Shown here: positions 1 to 8,504 of the stretch, in pieces | Layout: each line of letters starts with the position of its first letter | Numbering within the stretch: position 1 is the stretch's first letter | NCBI GenBank assembly: GCA_020025515.1 | Contig: JAHHRZ010000004.1 | Span: forward strand, 60,126 to 124,125 | DNA length: 64,000 bases | Reading direction: 5' to 3' | DNA from: Oscillospiraceae bacterium | GTDB lineage: Bacteria; Bacillota; Clostridia; Oscillospirales; Oscillospiraceae | The notes under the pieces: generated by a model | Database searches by the model: none | The model's input: the letters and a program-made list of their open reading frames with translations, nothing else | Told to the model about the DNA's origin: nothing | Translations under genes and position numbers: made by a program

Positions 1-1060
1 TACAGAGGGTGTTGGAGCCGTCATTCCATTGCTCACGCTGAGAGGCGATCTGATCCTGACCGCCGCAGCGAATGAGCGTAACCTTTTCCAGTCCCATATA
101 GTGGGCAAGGGCCTCGTCCAAATTCATATTGACCGGACGGGAAGAGAGCTTGCCATCCTCGCCCATGGTCAGAGCGAAGATTTGCAGGGTGGAAAGGATG
201 ACGGGATGCACCACAAACTTGTCCACATCTACCTGAGTCATAACGGTATCCAGATGCATGAACGCACGCATGGAGGGAATGGTCAGGGCAAGAATGGTTT
301 TTACCTTAGATTGGGGATTCCGGAACATGTTGACAGCCAGCTGTTCAATGGCCTCCGGTGTGGTGCGCTGGGAGATACCGATGGCCAGAACGGACTCGGA
401 CAGATTCAACACATCGCCGCCTTCCAAAGAGTAGGGAAGGTCAGGAGTATAGTAGAAGGGGGTTCCTGCATAGTCGGGGTGATACTGCAAAATGTAACTG
501 CCATAGAGGGTCTCGCGACGGCGAGTTTCAGAGTACATATGGTGCAGAGCCACACCGCAGCCAATGGAAGCAAAGGGATCGCGGGTAAAGTAGAGGTTGG
601 GGATCGGCTCCAGGGCAAAATCAGACTTACCATGCATCATGGCAGTCAAAGTTTCTGTGTGCTCCAGTTTCAACTCAGAGAAGGGGATTCCAGCCATTGT
701 CCGGAGGACCATTTCGTGAAGGTCGTCAATGGCTTCCAAGTATGCTGTGAGCTCATCCTTGTAACGAAGAGCAACACTGCCGCTGGCGTGGATGAAGTCG
801 TGAATAAACTCCTGTTTGAGACTGGGCTTCTGCGCCAAGGCCTCGGCGGTGAGCTTAGACAGATAGCATACTTCTACACCGTTATCCCGCAAAATCTGGG
901 CAAAACTGTCGTGCTCAGACTGGGCGCCACGAAGATAGGGAATATCGTCAAAGAGCAGGCGCTCCAAGGAGCCTGGAACCAGATGCTCCAGCTCGAGTCC
1001 GGGTCTGTGAAGAAGCACCCGGCGCAAAGGGGCTATTTCGCTGTAGACTTGAATGGGCAT
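1..1060 (-). CDS. arcA: Arginine deiminase (3' end cut by window edge)
   Basis: Hydrolyses L-arginine to citrulline and ammonia, the first step of the arginine deiminase pathway in the cytoplasm. The translation starts MPIQVYSEIAPLRRVLLHRP and contains FTRDPFASIG, LEGGDVL and HLDTVMTQVD, all family signatures including the guanidino-binding acidic and His residues. It runs about 353 codons before leaving the window at WNDGSNTL, so the C-terminal catalytic Cys lies outside. An AAGGAG seven bases before the ATG at 1060 fixes the start. It follows mal by only 27 bp in the same direction and is probably the last visible gene of the glm operon, which would link arginine breakdown to glutamate fermentation. 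Identity is firm; operon membership is inferred. Confidence 0.93.
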   Translation of the reverse strand, partial: MPIQVYSEIAPLRRVLLHRPGLELEHLVPGSLERLLFDDIPYLRGAQSEHDSFAQILRDNGVEVCYLSKLTAEALAQKPSLKQEFIHDFIHASGSVALRYKDELTAYLEAIDDLHEMVLRTMAGIPFSELKLEHTETLTAMMHGKSDFALEPIPNLYFTRDPFASIGCGVALHHMYSETRRRETLYGSYILQYHPDYAGTPFYYTPDLPYSLEGGDVLNLSESVLAIGISQRTTPEAIEQLAVNMFRNPQSKVKTILALTIPSMRAFMHLDTVMTQVDVDKFVVHPVILSTLQIFALTMGEDGKLSSRPVNMNLDEALAHYMGLEKVTLIRCGGQDQIASQREQWNDGSNTLC

Positions 1061-1087
1061 ATGAAAACTCCTTCGGTATTTGGTTAC

Positions 1088-2344
1088 TTAGTTTTTGGCC
1101 TTCTTAGCTTTGCGAATGGCCAGAATTCGCTGCATTTCGTTGTAGACGATCATGTAGCCTTCATCGACGCCCATACCGGGCTTTGCCAGGATCTGGACAG
1201 GCTGGGTAGCCATAGCGCACTGGACGCAAACCTGACAGCTGCGGTCGGTTTCGTTGCAGGTACCGCCCTGGTATGCACCGATGCCCCGCTCCTTGCAGTA
1301 AAGAACGGCTTCAATGGTATTGTTGATACCGCCCAGGTCAGGAGTCTTGATCTGCACCATGTGACCGGCCTTATGATCTGCAAAAAGCTTGATGTCTTCC
1401 AGTGTGTTGCACCACTCGTCGGCTACCAGTTCCACATTGATACCCCGGCGGTCCAACTCGGCGGTCAGACCGGCCAGAGCCTCCATCTGGGTTTCACGAT
1501 CACAGTCACAGTCCATGGGGCCTTCGATGCGCAGGTGCAGGGGCTTTGCCAGCTCCTCCAGCTTTGCAAGGTAGTCAGCCATGGCGGCGTAGTTGGTGTT
1601 TCCAAACAGAGCGCCGATGGTGCCGTACACATCGATGTGCAGGACGGGATTATAGTTGGGATCGGTGCGCATCTCCAGAATACGGTTGCGAAGCCACTGC
1701 ACATAGTTAGCCAGCTTCTCGCCCTGAAGACCCAGCTTCTCCTCCACGTTGTTGATCAGAGCGTGGGGCAGCACCTGTGCACCCTTAATAATCATCTTGT
1801 CTGCGTTGTTGTAGCGGTCGTCACCGGACTGGGTGAAAATTGCAATGGGCTTATCGGAGACAGTACAGCCATATTCATCGGCCACAACCTCGCACATCAG
1901 GCGGCCGGTTGCTTTTGCAACAGCATCCAGAAGAGCCTGAGACAGACCGTAACGAATTGCGGTGTGCAGACGGCGGCCGTCAATGGTGATGGCCTCCATG
2001 TCCTTAGCCAGCTTGCGGAAATCATCAGCTTCCCGGCCAACCAGCTGGGGCTTGATATAGGTCTCGATCAGGGGAATGAATTCTTCTGCTAAAAACAGAG
2101 GATCACGACCACCTGCGCCGCTGTATTGCACGGCTGCACAGTCACCATAGGCAATCTGCCCATCCTCAAGGACAAGCATAACGGAGATAGACTCACCGGC
2201 CTGACGGACAGAGTGGAAGCCCTGTGTCACAGGATCGCCGGTGTAGAACATGCCATCGTGGCCAGCGCCGCCCTTAATGGCGCGCTGATCATCGAAGTAG
2301 AAGCCGGTACGGCCGGGGGAACAAATCAGGTCAACGATTTTCAT
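1088..2344 (-). CDS. mal: Methylaspartate ammonia-lyase
   Basis: Removes ammonia from (2S,3S)-3-methylaspartate to give mesaconate, the second step of the methylaspartate route. The 418-residue protein has the expected length (about 413) and enolase-superfamily fold. The three Mg2+ ligands are visible as D238 (HIDVYG), E274 (RIEGPMD) and D309 (VADEW), and the catalytic Lys as K333 in QIKTPDLGG; all lie within two residues of their places in the Clostridium tetanomorphum enzyme. A longer reading frame continues upstream, but GGAGG eight bases before the ATG at 2344, just after the glmE stop, marks the true start. It sits 40 bp downstream of glmE in one transcription unit. Confidence 0.97.
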   Translation of the reverse strand: MKIVDLICSPGRTGFYFDDQRAIKGGAGHDGMFYTGDPVTQGFHSVRQAGESISVMLVLEDGQIAYGDCAAVQYSGAGGRDPLFLAEEFIPLIETYIKPQLVGREADDFRKLAKDMEAITIDGRRLHTAIRYGLSQALLDAVAKATGRLMCEVVADEYGCTVSDKPIAIFTQSGDDRYNNADKMIIKGAQVLPHALINNVEEKLGLQGEKLANYVQWLRNRILEMRTDPNYNPVLHIDVYGTIGALFGNTNYAAMADYLAKLEELAKPLHLRIEGPMDCDCDRETQMEALAGLTAELDRRGINVELVADEWCNTLEDIKLFADHKAGHMVQIKTPDLGGINNTIEAVLYCKERGIGAYQGGTCNETDRSCQVCVQCAMATQPVQILAKPGMGVDEGYMIVYNEMQRILAIRKAKKAKN

Positions 2345-2384
2345 GAAAACAGCCTCCGATTTTCTATAAAATTTTATAAAATCC

Positions 2385-3836
2385 TTAATATCTGGGACGG
2401 CCCACCAGACGGCCCTTACCAATGGCGTAGACGTCATCAATTACCATCTGGAAGGAGACTTTCCGCTTTTCTTCCTGGGCACGAAGCGCCATCTTAGCGG
2501 CGTGGAAGTCCTTCAGGTCTTTATCAAAAGGAAGGTTGCCGATATTCATGATACGCACGGCACCCTCGTTATCACGGGCGGGAAGCATCTGACCGGCATT
2601 GAACCGGCAGGGGGCAAAGGGAACATCCACCACACCGGCCTTTACGCCACGGCATACGCCCAGAGCAATGTCTCCGTTACCCAGCTCGAAGCACTTGTCT
2701 ACAATCAGGCGGGTCTCACGACGAATGACTTCCTTCTCGATTTCCAGCTCATTGCTGCGAACCACCTGGTCAGACAGCATATTTACAACCTGCTTGGTGC
2801 AGCGAAGACCGGCGGCATTGGCTTCCATGGTGGGGATACCAATGGCCTCGTGAGGAGTCTTGACAATGACCTTGGTAGCCTTGGACAGAGCGGCGATGGT
2901 AGAACCCAGAGAGATAACACCAAACGCCTTGGCCTCATCGGCAGGGAAGCCGCCCATCCACTGGTGCAGAACGGTGGTAACAAAGACATCCTTATAGCCG
3001 TACTTATTCAAATATTCCTCGGTCAACTCCTCCAGAGTAGCGATTGCAGCCACGTCCTGAATCAGGTTGCCGCACTGGCCATAACCCACGGTAATATTCT
3101 TGACACCTTGCTCGGCGGCAAGAAGGGCTTCGATGATGGCAACGGCGTGAGAGACACAGGGGGGAACCAAAGTACCGGTCAGAGGACCGTAGGGCTCACG
3201 GTTGATGGAGACACCATTCTCCTCATACAGACCGGTCAGACGGTCAACATACTGCCAGTCTACAATGGTCCGTTCCAGAGGGACATTTTTACAATAAGGC
3301 AGATTGTAGGAAATACCGCCGCCTTCATAACTGGTAAAGCCGCCGGCGTAGGTGATCTCGGTCAGTAGCCGGGCATCGGGCGTTCCGTGACGAACCTGAA
3401 CAGGCACCTTGACACTGTCTACAACATGACGGCAGCCGGAGACACCGTGGTTGACGGCGGGGAAGCCGTTAAGCAGTGCACGGCCGAGACGCATGGATTC
3501 ACGAATGCCGTTTTCGGCTTCTTCATAGCGATTCTGACGGGTGTAGCTGTCGATGGTGCTGGGCAGCAAATCCGCTTCGCCTTCATTCTGAAGAAACTGA
3601 AGGAGCTTGATGTGCTCGTCGATGACAGGAACACCGGCTCGGGGCTGCACCAAGGTACGATGCTGCTCCTTGGCCTCAATCAGCTTCTGGGAGAAGATTC
3701 TCTCTTTCGGCAGTGCTTTGTGATATGCAAATGCATCCTCCAGGTTTACCTCTCGGCCAGTGCTCCACTGACCCAGAACTTGTTCTCTTTGTTTAAAAAA
3801 GTCACCTTCAGGAATCTTTACGTTCTTAATCTCCAT
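2385..3836 (-). CDS. glmE: Glutamate mutase (methylaspartate mutase) epsilon subunit
   Basis: Large subunit of adenosylcobalamin-dependent glutamate mutase, which rearranges L-glutamate to 3-methylaspartate. At 483 residues it has the same length as the clostridial enzyme. The substrate-binding arginine claw is at the canonical numbers R66, R100 and R149, and E171, Y177 and Y181 are also in place, so the active site appears intact. The start overlaps the end of glmL by 11 bp, indicating translational coupling. It needs GlmS for the cobalamin-binding half of the active site and GlmL for reactivation. Also called mutE or mamB in other organisms. Confidence 0.97.
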   Translation of the reverse strand: MEIKNVKIPEGDFFKQREQVLGQWSTGREVNLEDAFAYHKALPKERIFSQKLIEAKEQHRTLVQPRAGVPVIDEHIKLLQFLQNEGEADLLPSTIDSYTRQNRYEEAENGIRESMRLGRALLNGFPAVNHGVSGCRHVVDSVKVPVQVRHGTPDARLLTEITYAGGFTSYEGGGISYNLPYCKNVPLERTIVDWQYVDRLTGLYEENGVSINREPYGPLTGTLVPPCVSHAVAIIEALLAAEQGVKNITVGYGQCGNLIQDVAAIATLEELTEEYLNKYGYKDVFVTTVLHQWMGGFPADEAKAFGVISLGSTIAALSKATKVIVKTPHEAIGIPTMEANAAGLRCTKQVVNMLSDQVVRSNELEIEKEVIRRETRLIVDKCFELGNGDIALGVCRGVKAGVVDVPFAPCRFNAGQMLPARDNEGAVRIMNIGNLPFDKDLKDFHAAKMALRAQEEKRKVSFQMVIDDVYAIGKGRLVGRPRY

Positions 3837-5211
3837 CTACCTTTATCTCCTTTTTCATGATGTGCAGGGCGCAAGTAGGATAGTTTGCGGCAAGCAGGCC
3901 CATGGCGGAGAGAATATAGGAACGATCCACCAACACCTGAGCGTTTTTGGGCCGAAGGGATGAGGGGTGTGCGGGGTCAAACAGGGCATGGGAAGCAATC
4001 TCACGTGTGTTTTCTGTGTGAATCAGGCTGCCGCCTGTGACCACAAGATTCTTAAGGGGGGTAAGATCCTTGCCGGTCTGCACATAGGTCAGACCCATGA
4101 GGGTATAAGCTTCCTCAATCGTACCGGCGTGGCGTGCCACTGCGGTTTCAATGGCGCAGCCGGCCAATGCTCGATCCAACTGTTCCAGTTCCTTGTCCCC
4201 GTTCGGAAGCGTCTCAGTGTTGTCCCGAAGGAACTGGGTGAGTTTTTGAACCTTTGGAACCGGAAGTCCGGAGAGACGGCTCAGTTTTCCGACACCGGCA
4301 GCTTCCTGAATGCCCAGGACACTGTAGCGCATACCGATGTCACCTTCCACGGTGCGCTTGATGTAGGGTTCGGGCAGCCCCTTACAGATAGTGCCGGGTC
4401 TGCTGGGAGCGCCGTCTGCAACAGAGTAGACATCGGTGGTTGCACCACCTACATCCACAGCCAGAAGCTCCCCGATGCCCTCTTCCTCCTCACAGCCGCA
4501 GGCAAGCAGCTCAATGCCGCGCATGACGGCAGAAGGAGTGGGCATCATAATACCGGACAACAGGGAGTCTGTCTTAGACAGACCTTTCGCCTGGACGATC
4601 CGCCGCAGGAATACTTCCCGGATGGCCTTCTGGGCAGGTTCAATGTTCAGTACACCGAATTTAGGAAGCACATTTTCACATAAATGCACCTCACGACCGG
4701 CCAGAATTCTCTCGCACTCCCGCGCGGCAGTGCGGTTTCCGGCAACCACGATGGGAAAGTCGCCGGGAATCTGGGAGAGCACCTTGGCGTTGTGCAGGAT
4801 GCACTCTGTGTTGCCGCCGTCGGTTCCGCCCACAAGCAGGAAAATATCCGGACGCAGCTGTTCAATTTCCAGAGCGTCGTCTTCTGTGAGCTGGAAAGAA
4901 TATGTTTTCAGGATCTTGGCACCAGCGCCCAGACTCGCCTGCTTGGCTGCCTCTGCAGTCAGCTCGGGCACCAGACCGGAGGCAATCATCCGAAGGCCGC
5001 CGGCTGCGGAAGAGCAGGCAAACCGCTGGTTAAATGTAATGGGGCCGGTCTTTTCCAGAAGCTTGGCCATAGCGGCCTCCAGCCCCTCAGTCACATCGGT
5101 TTCCACTGTAGTATAAGAAGAAGCTGTGCCCAGAAGGCGTTCTTCCTCCAAATCTACAGCGGTAAGTTTGGTATAGGTACTGCCAAAGTCAATTAGAAGA
5201 ATGGGATTCAT
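3826..5211 (-). CDS. glmL: Glutamate mutase reactivating protein GlmL (MutL)
   Basis: Actin-like ATPase of the MutL family thought to exchange inactivated cobalamin on glutamate mutase. The 461-residue protein begins MNPILLIDFGSTYTKLTAVD, the phosphate-1 loop of the ASKHA fold, and has a second nucleotide-binding stretch LLAVDVGGATTDVYSV near residues 246-261. Length matches the family (about 460). It lies between glmS (16 bp gap) and glmE (11 bp overlap), the usual order in clostridial glm operons. It is not the mismatch-repair MutL despite the shared name. Confidence 0.95.
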   Translation of the reverse strand: MNPILLIDFGSTYTKLTAVDLEEERLLGTASSYTTVETDVTEGLEAAMAKLLEKTGPITFNQRFACSSAAGGLRMIASGLVPELTAEAAKQASLGAGAKILKTYSFQLTEDDALEIEQLRPDIFLLVGGTDGGNTECILHNAKVLSQIPGDFPIVVAGNRTAARECERILAGREVHLCENVLPKFGVLNIEPAQKAIREVFLRRIVQAKGLSKTDSLLSGIMMPTPSAVMRGIELLACGCEEEEGIGELLAVDVGGATTDVYSVADGAPSRPGTICKGLPEPYIKRTVEGDIGMRYSVLGIQEAAGVGKLSRLSGLPVPKVQKLTQFLRDNTETLPNGDKELEQLDRALAGCAIETAVARHAGTIEEAYTLMGLTYVQTGKDLTPLKNLVVTGGSLIHTENTREIASHALFDPAHPSSLRPKNAQVLVDRSYILSAMGLLAANYPTCALHIMKKEIKVDGD

Positions 5212-5226
5212 ACTGCCACCCCAGTC

Positions 5227-5664
5227 TTATTCCTCAGTGTCAGGGGCGTCCATGTGAAGGAGCTCCCGCAGGGCCTGGATGGTAACTTCGGGCATGGTGC
5301 CGGGGGCAAAGGCCCGGTCAAAGCCCATAGCATGGAAACGAGCTTCCACATCCTCAAATTTCTGCTTGCCGATGACAATATTCCCGCCGACTACCAAAGG
5401 AATGTCTTTCAAACCGGCTTCGTTGCACTTTTCACGCATGCCACGGCAGTCCAGCTCGCCCTGACCATAGAGTGAGGAAACGACAATGGCATCGGCATTG
5501 GACTCAATGGCGGCGGCGATATACTCTTCCTGAGATACCATAACGCCAAGATTGATGACCTCGAAGCCGGCCTCGGTGAAGGCCTGATAGAGAATGCGGT
5601 TGCCTACTGCGTGGACATCGGCACCAATGACGCCCATGACCAAAACTTTTTTCTTACGATCCAT
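5227..5664 (-). CDS. glmS: Glutamate mutase sigma (cobalamin-binding) subunit
   Basis: Small B12-binding subunit of glutamate mutase. The 145-residue protein carries the base-off/His-on motif D16-V-H18-A-V-G21, where H18 replaces the dimethylbenzimidazole ligand of cobalt. The later SSLYGQGE and GGNIVIGK stretches line the nucleotide-loop pocket of the Rossmann-like fold. Slightly longer than the usual 137 residues, with an acidic tail. First gene of the leftward glm operon, preceded by a near-consensus promoter (5748-5776). The symbol glmS here is the mutase subunit (mutS/mamA), not glucosamine-6-phosphate synthase. Confidence 0.96.
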   Translation of the reverse strand: MDRKKKVLVMGVIGADVHAVGNRILYQAFTEAGFEVINLGVMVSQEEYIAAAIESNADAIVVSSLYGQGELDCRGMREKCNEAGLKDIPLVVGGNIVIGKQKFEDVEARFHAMGFDRAFAPGTMPEVTIQALRELLHMDAPDTEE

Positions 5665-5747
5665 TTGTTATCTGCTCCAATCCACATTTTATTGGGGAAA
5701 TGCAATAGAATATCCAAATATACGATTTTTATATGTAACTATCAGGT

Positions 5748-5776
5748 ACTATACCCGACAATCACCGCAATGTCAA
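5748..5776 (-). promoter_or_regulatory. SigA-type promoter of the glm operon
   Basis: On the minus strand TTGACA (5771-5776) and TATAGT (5748-5753) are separated by exactly 17 bp. The -35 box is full consensus and the -10 has one mismatch. It lies in the 124-bp gap between citF and glmS, so the mutase operon can be transcribed separately from the lyase genes upstream. The leader is about 75-80 nt, too short for a cobalamin riboswitch. Confidence 0.85.
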
Positions 5777-5788
5777 GAGGGAAGATGC

Positions 5789-7201
5789 TTATTCTTGAGG
5801 AAGACTCAGAACAGTGTCCTGAATGGCACTGTCACGCCCCAAAACATGGGCCACAACCTTGTCGCCTTTGGCAACAGGCTGGGGAATTCCGGTGATGGAT
5901 TCTGCCTTCTGCTTCAGTTCCTGGATGTCCACCACGGGAAGACCGGCTGCGCGAAGCGCGTGGGCCAGATCGGCCCGGCCAGGATTGACCGCAATGCCCC
6001 GCTGGGTCACCAGAACATCAATGGAGGAGCCGGGAGTGGAGATGCAACCTACCCGATCCGTTACGATGGGGAGTCTGGCACGAACCAAGGGCGCAATAAT
6101 CATGGTAAGCTTTGCGCCGGCCGCAGCATCCGTATGACCGCCGGAACCGCCCATGAGACAACCGGAGGAATCCGTATGGACATTGACATTGAAATCGGTA
6201 TCCACCTCGGTTGCACCCAGGATGACCACATCCAGGCTGTCTACCACCGCTCCTCTGGTGCCGGGACCTGCGTAATGTGCGGCGGCAATTTCTCTGTGCC
6301 GGGGATCTTCCCGGATGGATTTTACTGCATCCAGATCAAAGCACTGCACATCCATGAGCTGACGGAAGCAGCCGCTGCGGAGCATTTCCACAAGATATCC
6401 CGTAATACCGCCCAGAGCGAAGGAACCGGCGATCTGCTGTTCCAGCATGATTTTTTTCAAGGAGGCAGCGGCAGCCAGGGTTGCGCCGCCGGCACCGGTC
6501 TGGAAGGAGAAGCCGTCCTTGAGCAGGCCGGAAGCCTGAATCACCTTGGCAGCCATGTCGGCCATCACCAGACCCACAGGGTCTCTGGTGATGCGGGTGG
6601 TGCCAGACAAGATGCCCTTGGGGTCGCCGATTTCGTCCACCTTCACCACATAGTCCACGAAGTTTTCGGAAATGGCCCAATCTGCCAAAGGATAGGGCAT
6701 CAGCTCATCGGTGAGGACAATGACCTTCTTGGCATACATGGCATCGGGAATGGCGTAGCCCATGGAGCCGCAGGCAGCTCTGCCCAGCTTGCCGGTGCAG
6801 TTGCCCCGGCAGTCTGCCGCAGGAGCCGCAATGAAGGCTACATCAATAGGCGTGCGGCCGCAGGCAATGTCAGTGGCACGGGTACCGTGAGAGCGGAACT
6901 CCACAGGTGTGGAGAGGATCCCGTTGGAAATGTACCGGCCGATACCCCCGGAGACATAGTCGGTCAGAAGCTTGGAAACCACACCATTTCTGATGTGATC
7001 CATCAGGGGCATATGAATATCAAAAAGAGAACTGGCATTGACTGTCAAATCACGAATCCCAAGATTTGCGATTTCGTCCATGACCAGATTCAGAATAAAG
7101 TCACCATTGCGCAGATGATGGTGGAAAGAGACGGTCATACCGTCCTTCAGACCGGCCGCACGAATGGCATCGGAAAGATTGTTTACCAGTTTAGATTCCA
7201 T
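5789..7201 (-). CDS. citF: Citrate/citramalate lyase alpha subunit (acyl-ACP transferase)
   Basis: CitF-type transferase that moves the acyl acceptor onto the thioester of the lyase acyl-carrier protein, releasing acetate. The 470-residue protein shows the CitF signatures RSHGTRA, GGxGGHTDAAAGAKL and TDRVGCISTPG. It is somewhat shorter than typical citrate lyase CitF (about 510). It overlaps citE by 11 bp and stands just upstream of the glutamate mutase operon. By sequence citrate and citramalate lyases are hard to tell apart; the neighbours make (S)-citramalate the more likely substrate, as in Clostridium tetanomorphum. That substrate call is inference. Confidence 0.93.
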   Translation of the reverse strand: MESKLVNNLSDAIRAAGLKDGMTVSFHHHLRNGDFILNLVMDEIANLGIRDLTVNASSLFDIHMPLMDHIRNGVVSKLLTDYVSGGIGRYISNGILSTPVEFRSHGTRATDIACGRTPIDVAFIAAPAADCRGNCTGKLGRAACGSMGYAIPDAMYAKKVIVLTDELMPYPLADWAISENFVDYVVKVDEIGDPKGILSGTTRITRDPVGLVMADMAAKVIQASGLLKDGFSFQTGAGGATLAAAASLKKIMLEQQIAGSFALGGITGYLVEMLRSGCFRQLMDVQCFDLDAVKSIREDPRHREIAAAHYAGPGTRGAVVDSLDVVILGATEVDTDFNVNVHTDSSGCLMGGSGGHTDAAAGAKLTMIIAPLVRARLPIVTDRVGCISTPGSSIDVLVTQRGIAVNPGRADLAHALRAAGLPVVDIQELKQKAESITGIPQPVAKGDKVVAHVLGRDSAIQDTVLSLPQE

Positions 7202-8072
7202 CCTGCATACCTCCTAAGCCCAAGGCCGCGGCGGCCTCCAGTGTTTGCTTTGCACGGTTTACAATGGGGGCGTCTACCATCTTGCCGTGCAGGGAGATGG
7301 CACCCTTACCCAGACGCTTGGCCTCGGCGATGATGTCCATAACTTCACGGGCATAGGAAATCTCGGCCTGAGAAGGGGAGAAGACCTGGTTGATTCCGTC
7401 CACATGTCTGGGAGAGATGCTGGCTTTGCCGGTAAAGCCCAGTCCCTTGGCATAGGCGGCGTCCGCAAGCAGGCCTTCGTCGTCGTTCACATCCGTAAAG
7501 GGAGTGTCAAAGGCCTCCACACCGGCGGCGCGGGCGGCTACGATCACACGGTGTCTTGCGTAATCGATTTCGGCGCCTTCCTTGGTGCGCTTGCAGCGCA
7601 GGTCTGCACTGAGATCTTCGCCGCCCAGGAACAGGCCCAGCACCCGGGTACTGGCGGAGGCAATCGCAAAGGCGTTTTCCACGCCCATGGCCGTTTCCAG
7701 CAGGGGAATGATCCGGGTGGTACCGGAGGGAATGCCGTGTTTTTCCTCCAGACTTGTCACCAGCTCGTCCAGCTCGATGATATCGGCGGCGGTGGCGGTT
7801 TTGGGAAGCATCAGGGCAGTAGGCTTCTGAGGAACGATCTCCTCCAGATCCTTCTGGCAAAGGCCGGAGTCCAGACTGTTGACACGGACAACGGTCTGGC
7901 AGCCAAAGCCCATGCGGCCCAAAGCATTGCGAACAAGGATGCGGGCCGCATCCTTCTCGTCCGGGGAAACGGCATCCTCCAGATCCAGGATTACGGCATC
8001 TGCGCCTAACACATCGCCGTTAATCAGCATGTTAGGGGTGTTGCCGGGCAGGAAAAGCATAGAGCGAATCAT
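7191..8072 (-). CDS. citE: Citrate/citramalate lyase beta subunit
   Basis: CitE-type acyl lyase of the phosphoenolpyruvate-binding TIM-barrel superfamily, which splits the acyl-ACP form of citramalate (or citrate) to acetyl-ACP plus pyruvate (or oxaloacetate). The 293-residue protein begins MIRSMLFLPGNTPNML and has the Mg2+/substrate motifs DAVILDLEDAV, RIIPLLETAMGV and GGEDLSADL. Length equals the family norm. It overlaps citD by 4 bp and citF by 11 bp, giving the compact order citD-citE-citF. Confidence 0.95.
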   Translation of the reverse strand: MIRSMLFLPGNTPNMLINGDVLGADAVILDLEDAVSPDEKDAARILVRNALGRMGFGCQTVVRVNSLDSGLCQKDLEEIVPQKPTALMLPKTATAADIIELDELVTSLEEKHGIPSGTTRIIPLLETAMGVENAFAIASASTRVLGLFLGGEDLSADLRCKRTKEGAEIDYARHRVIVAARAAGVEAFDTPFTDVNDDEGLLADAAYAKGLGFTGKASISPRHVDGINQVFSPSQAEISYAREVMDIIAEAKRLGKGAISLHGKMVDAPIVNRAKQTLEAAAALGLGGMQDGI

Positions 8073-8344
8073 GACTGCTCCCCCTTTCCACGGCGGATTG
8101 CAGTTTCTACACGAGCACGAATCACACAGTCTAAGGCGCCTCGATCTACAAGGTTGAGCCTGGCATTATGAATGTCATACTGTAATAAAACGGCTCGAAC
8201 CGACTGCTCAATGTCTTTGCCGAATTGCTGCAAGACAACTGAGTCCAGTTGAATCTCAAGGCCGTTTTCGTTTGGTTCGATCTCAACATATGCGTCACTG
8301 GATTCCATGGTACCAGCGGTTGCTCGCTGGAGAATATCAGGCAT
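8069..8344 (-). CDS. citD: Citrate/citramalate lyase acyl carrier protein (gamma subunit)
   Basis: Small acyl-carrier protein of the lyase. The 91-residue sequence contains AGTMESSDAYV, in which S15 aligns with the Ser that carries the phosphoribosyl-dephospho-CoA arm in E. coli CitD. The C-terminal half has the family block NLVDRGALDCVIRARVE. First gene of the leftward citDEF unit, with its promoter in the 160-bp divergent gap shared with citC. The enzymes that build and attach the prosthetic group (CitG, CitX) are not in the window and must be encoded elsewhere. Confidence 0.93.
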   Translation of the reverse strand: MPDILQRATAGTMESSDAYVEIEPNENGLEIQLDSVVLQQFGKDIEQSVRAVLLQYDIHNARLNLVDRGALDCVIRARVETAIRRGKGEQS

Positions 8345-8395
8345 ACGTCAAACCTCCTAAGATATTTTCATTTAATGGGGTGTGCTTTTGTGTGT

Positions 8396-8424
8396 ATTGT
8401 ATAATACATTTTCAGTTTTTTCAA
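8396..8424 (-). promoter_or_regulatory. Promoter of citDEF
   Basis: Minus-strand TTGAAA (8419-8424), 17 bp, TACAAT (8396-8401). An AGGAGG-like site lies in the leader just before citD. It is back-to-back with the citC promoter, so both arms of the lyase cluster can be controlled from one short region. Confidence 0.7.
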
Positions 8425-8445
8425 CCGATTTTTGAAAATTTCCTA

Positions 8446-8473
8446 TTGCAAGGCGCAAAAAATCATGTATACT
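8446..8473 (+). promoter_or_regulatory. Promoter of citC
   Basis: TTGCAA (8446-8451), 16 bp, TATACT (8468-8473), ending about 30 bp before the citC ATG. An AGGAGG follows at 8490-8495. Confidence 0.7.
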
Positions 8474-8504
8474 GGAATTAAGACACACAGGAGGTCGGAA
8501 TTTC

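Noticed and set aside
29..2092. Long rightward open frame (687 codons)
   Set aside because: It is antisense to arcA and mal, whose catalytic residues and ribosome sites are clear; the rightward translation has no family features.
5665..5747. Cobalamin riboswitch in front of glmS
   Set aside because: The leader after the promoter is under 80 nt, too short for the roughly 200-nt B12 aptamer, and no B12-box-like sequence is seen.
5594..7333. Rightward open frame of 579 codons
   Set aside because: Antisense to citF; the glycine-rich translation is a shadow of the opposite strand.
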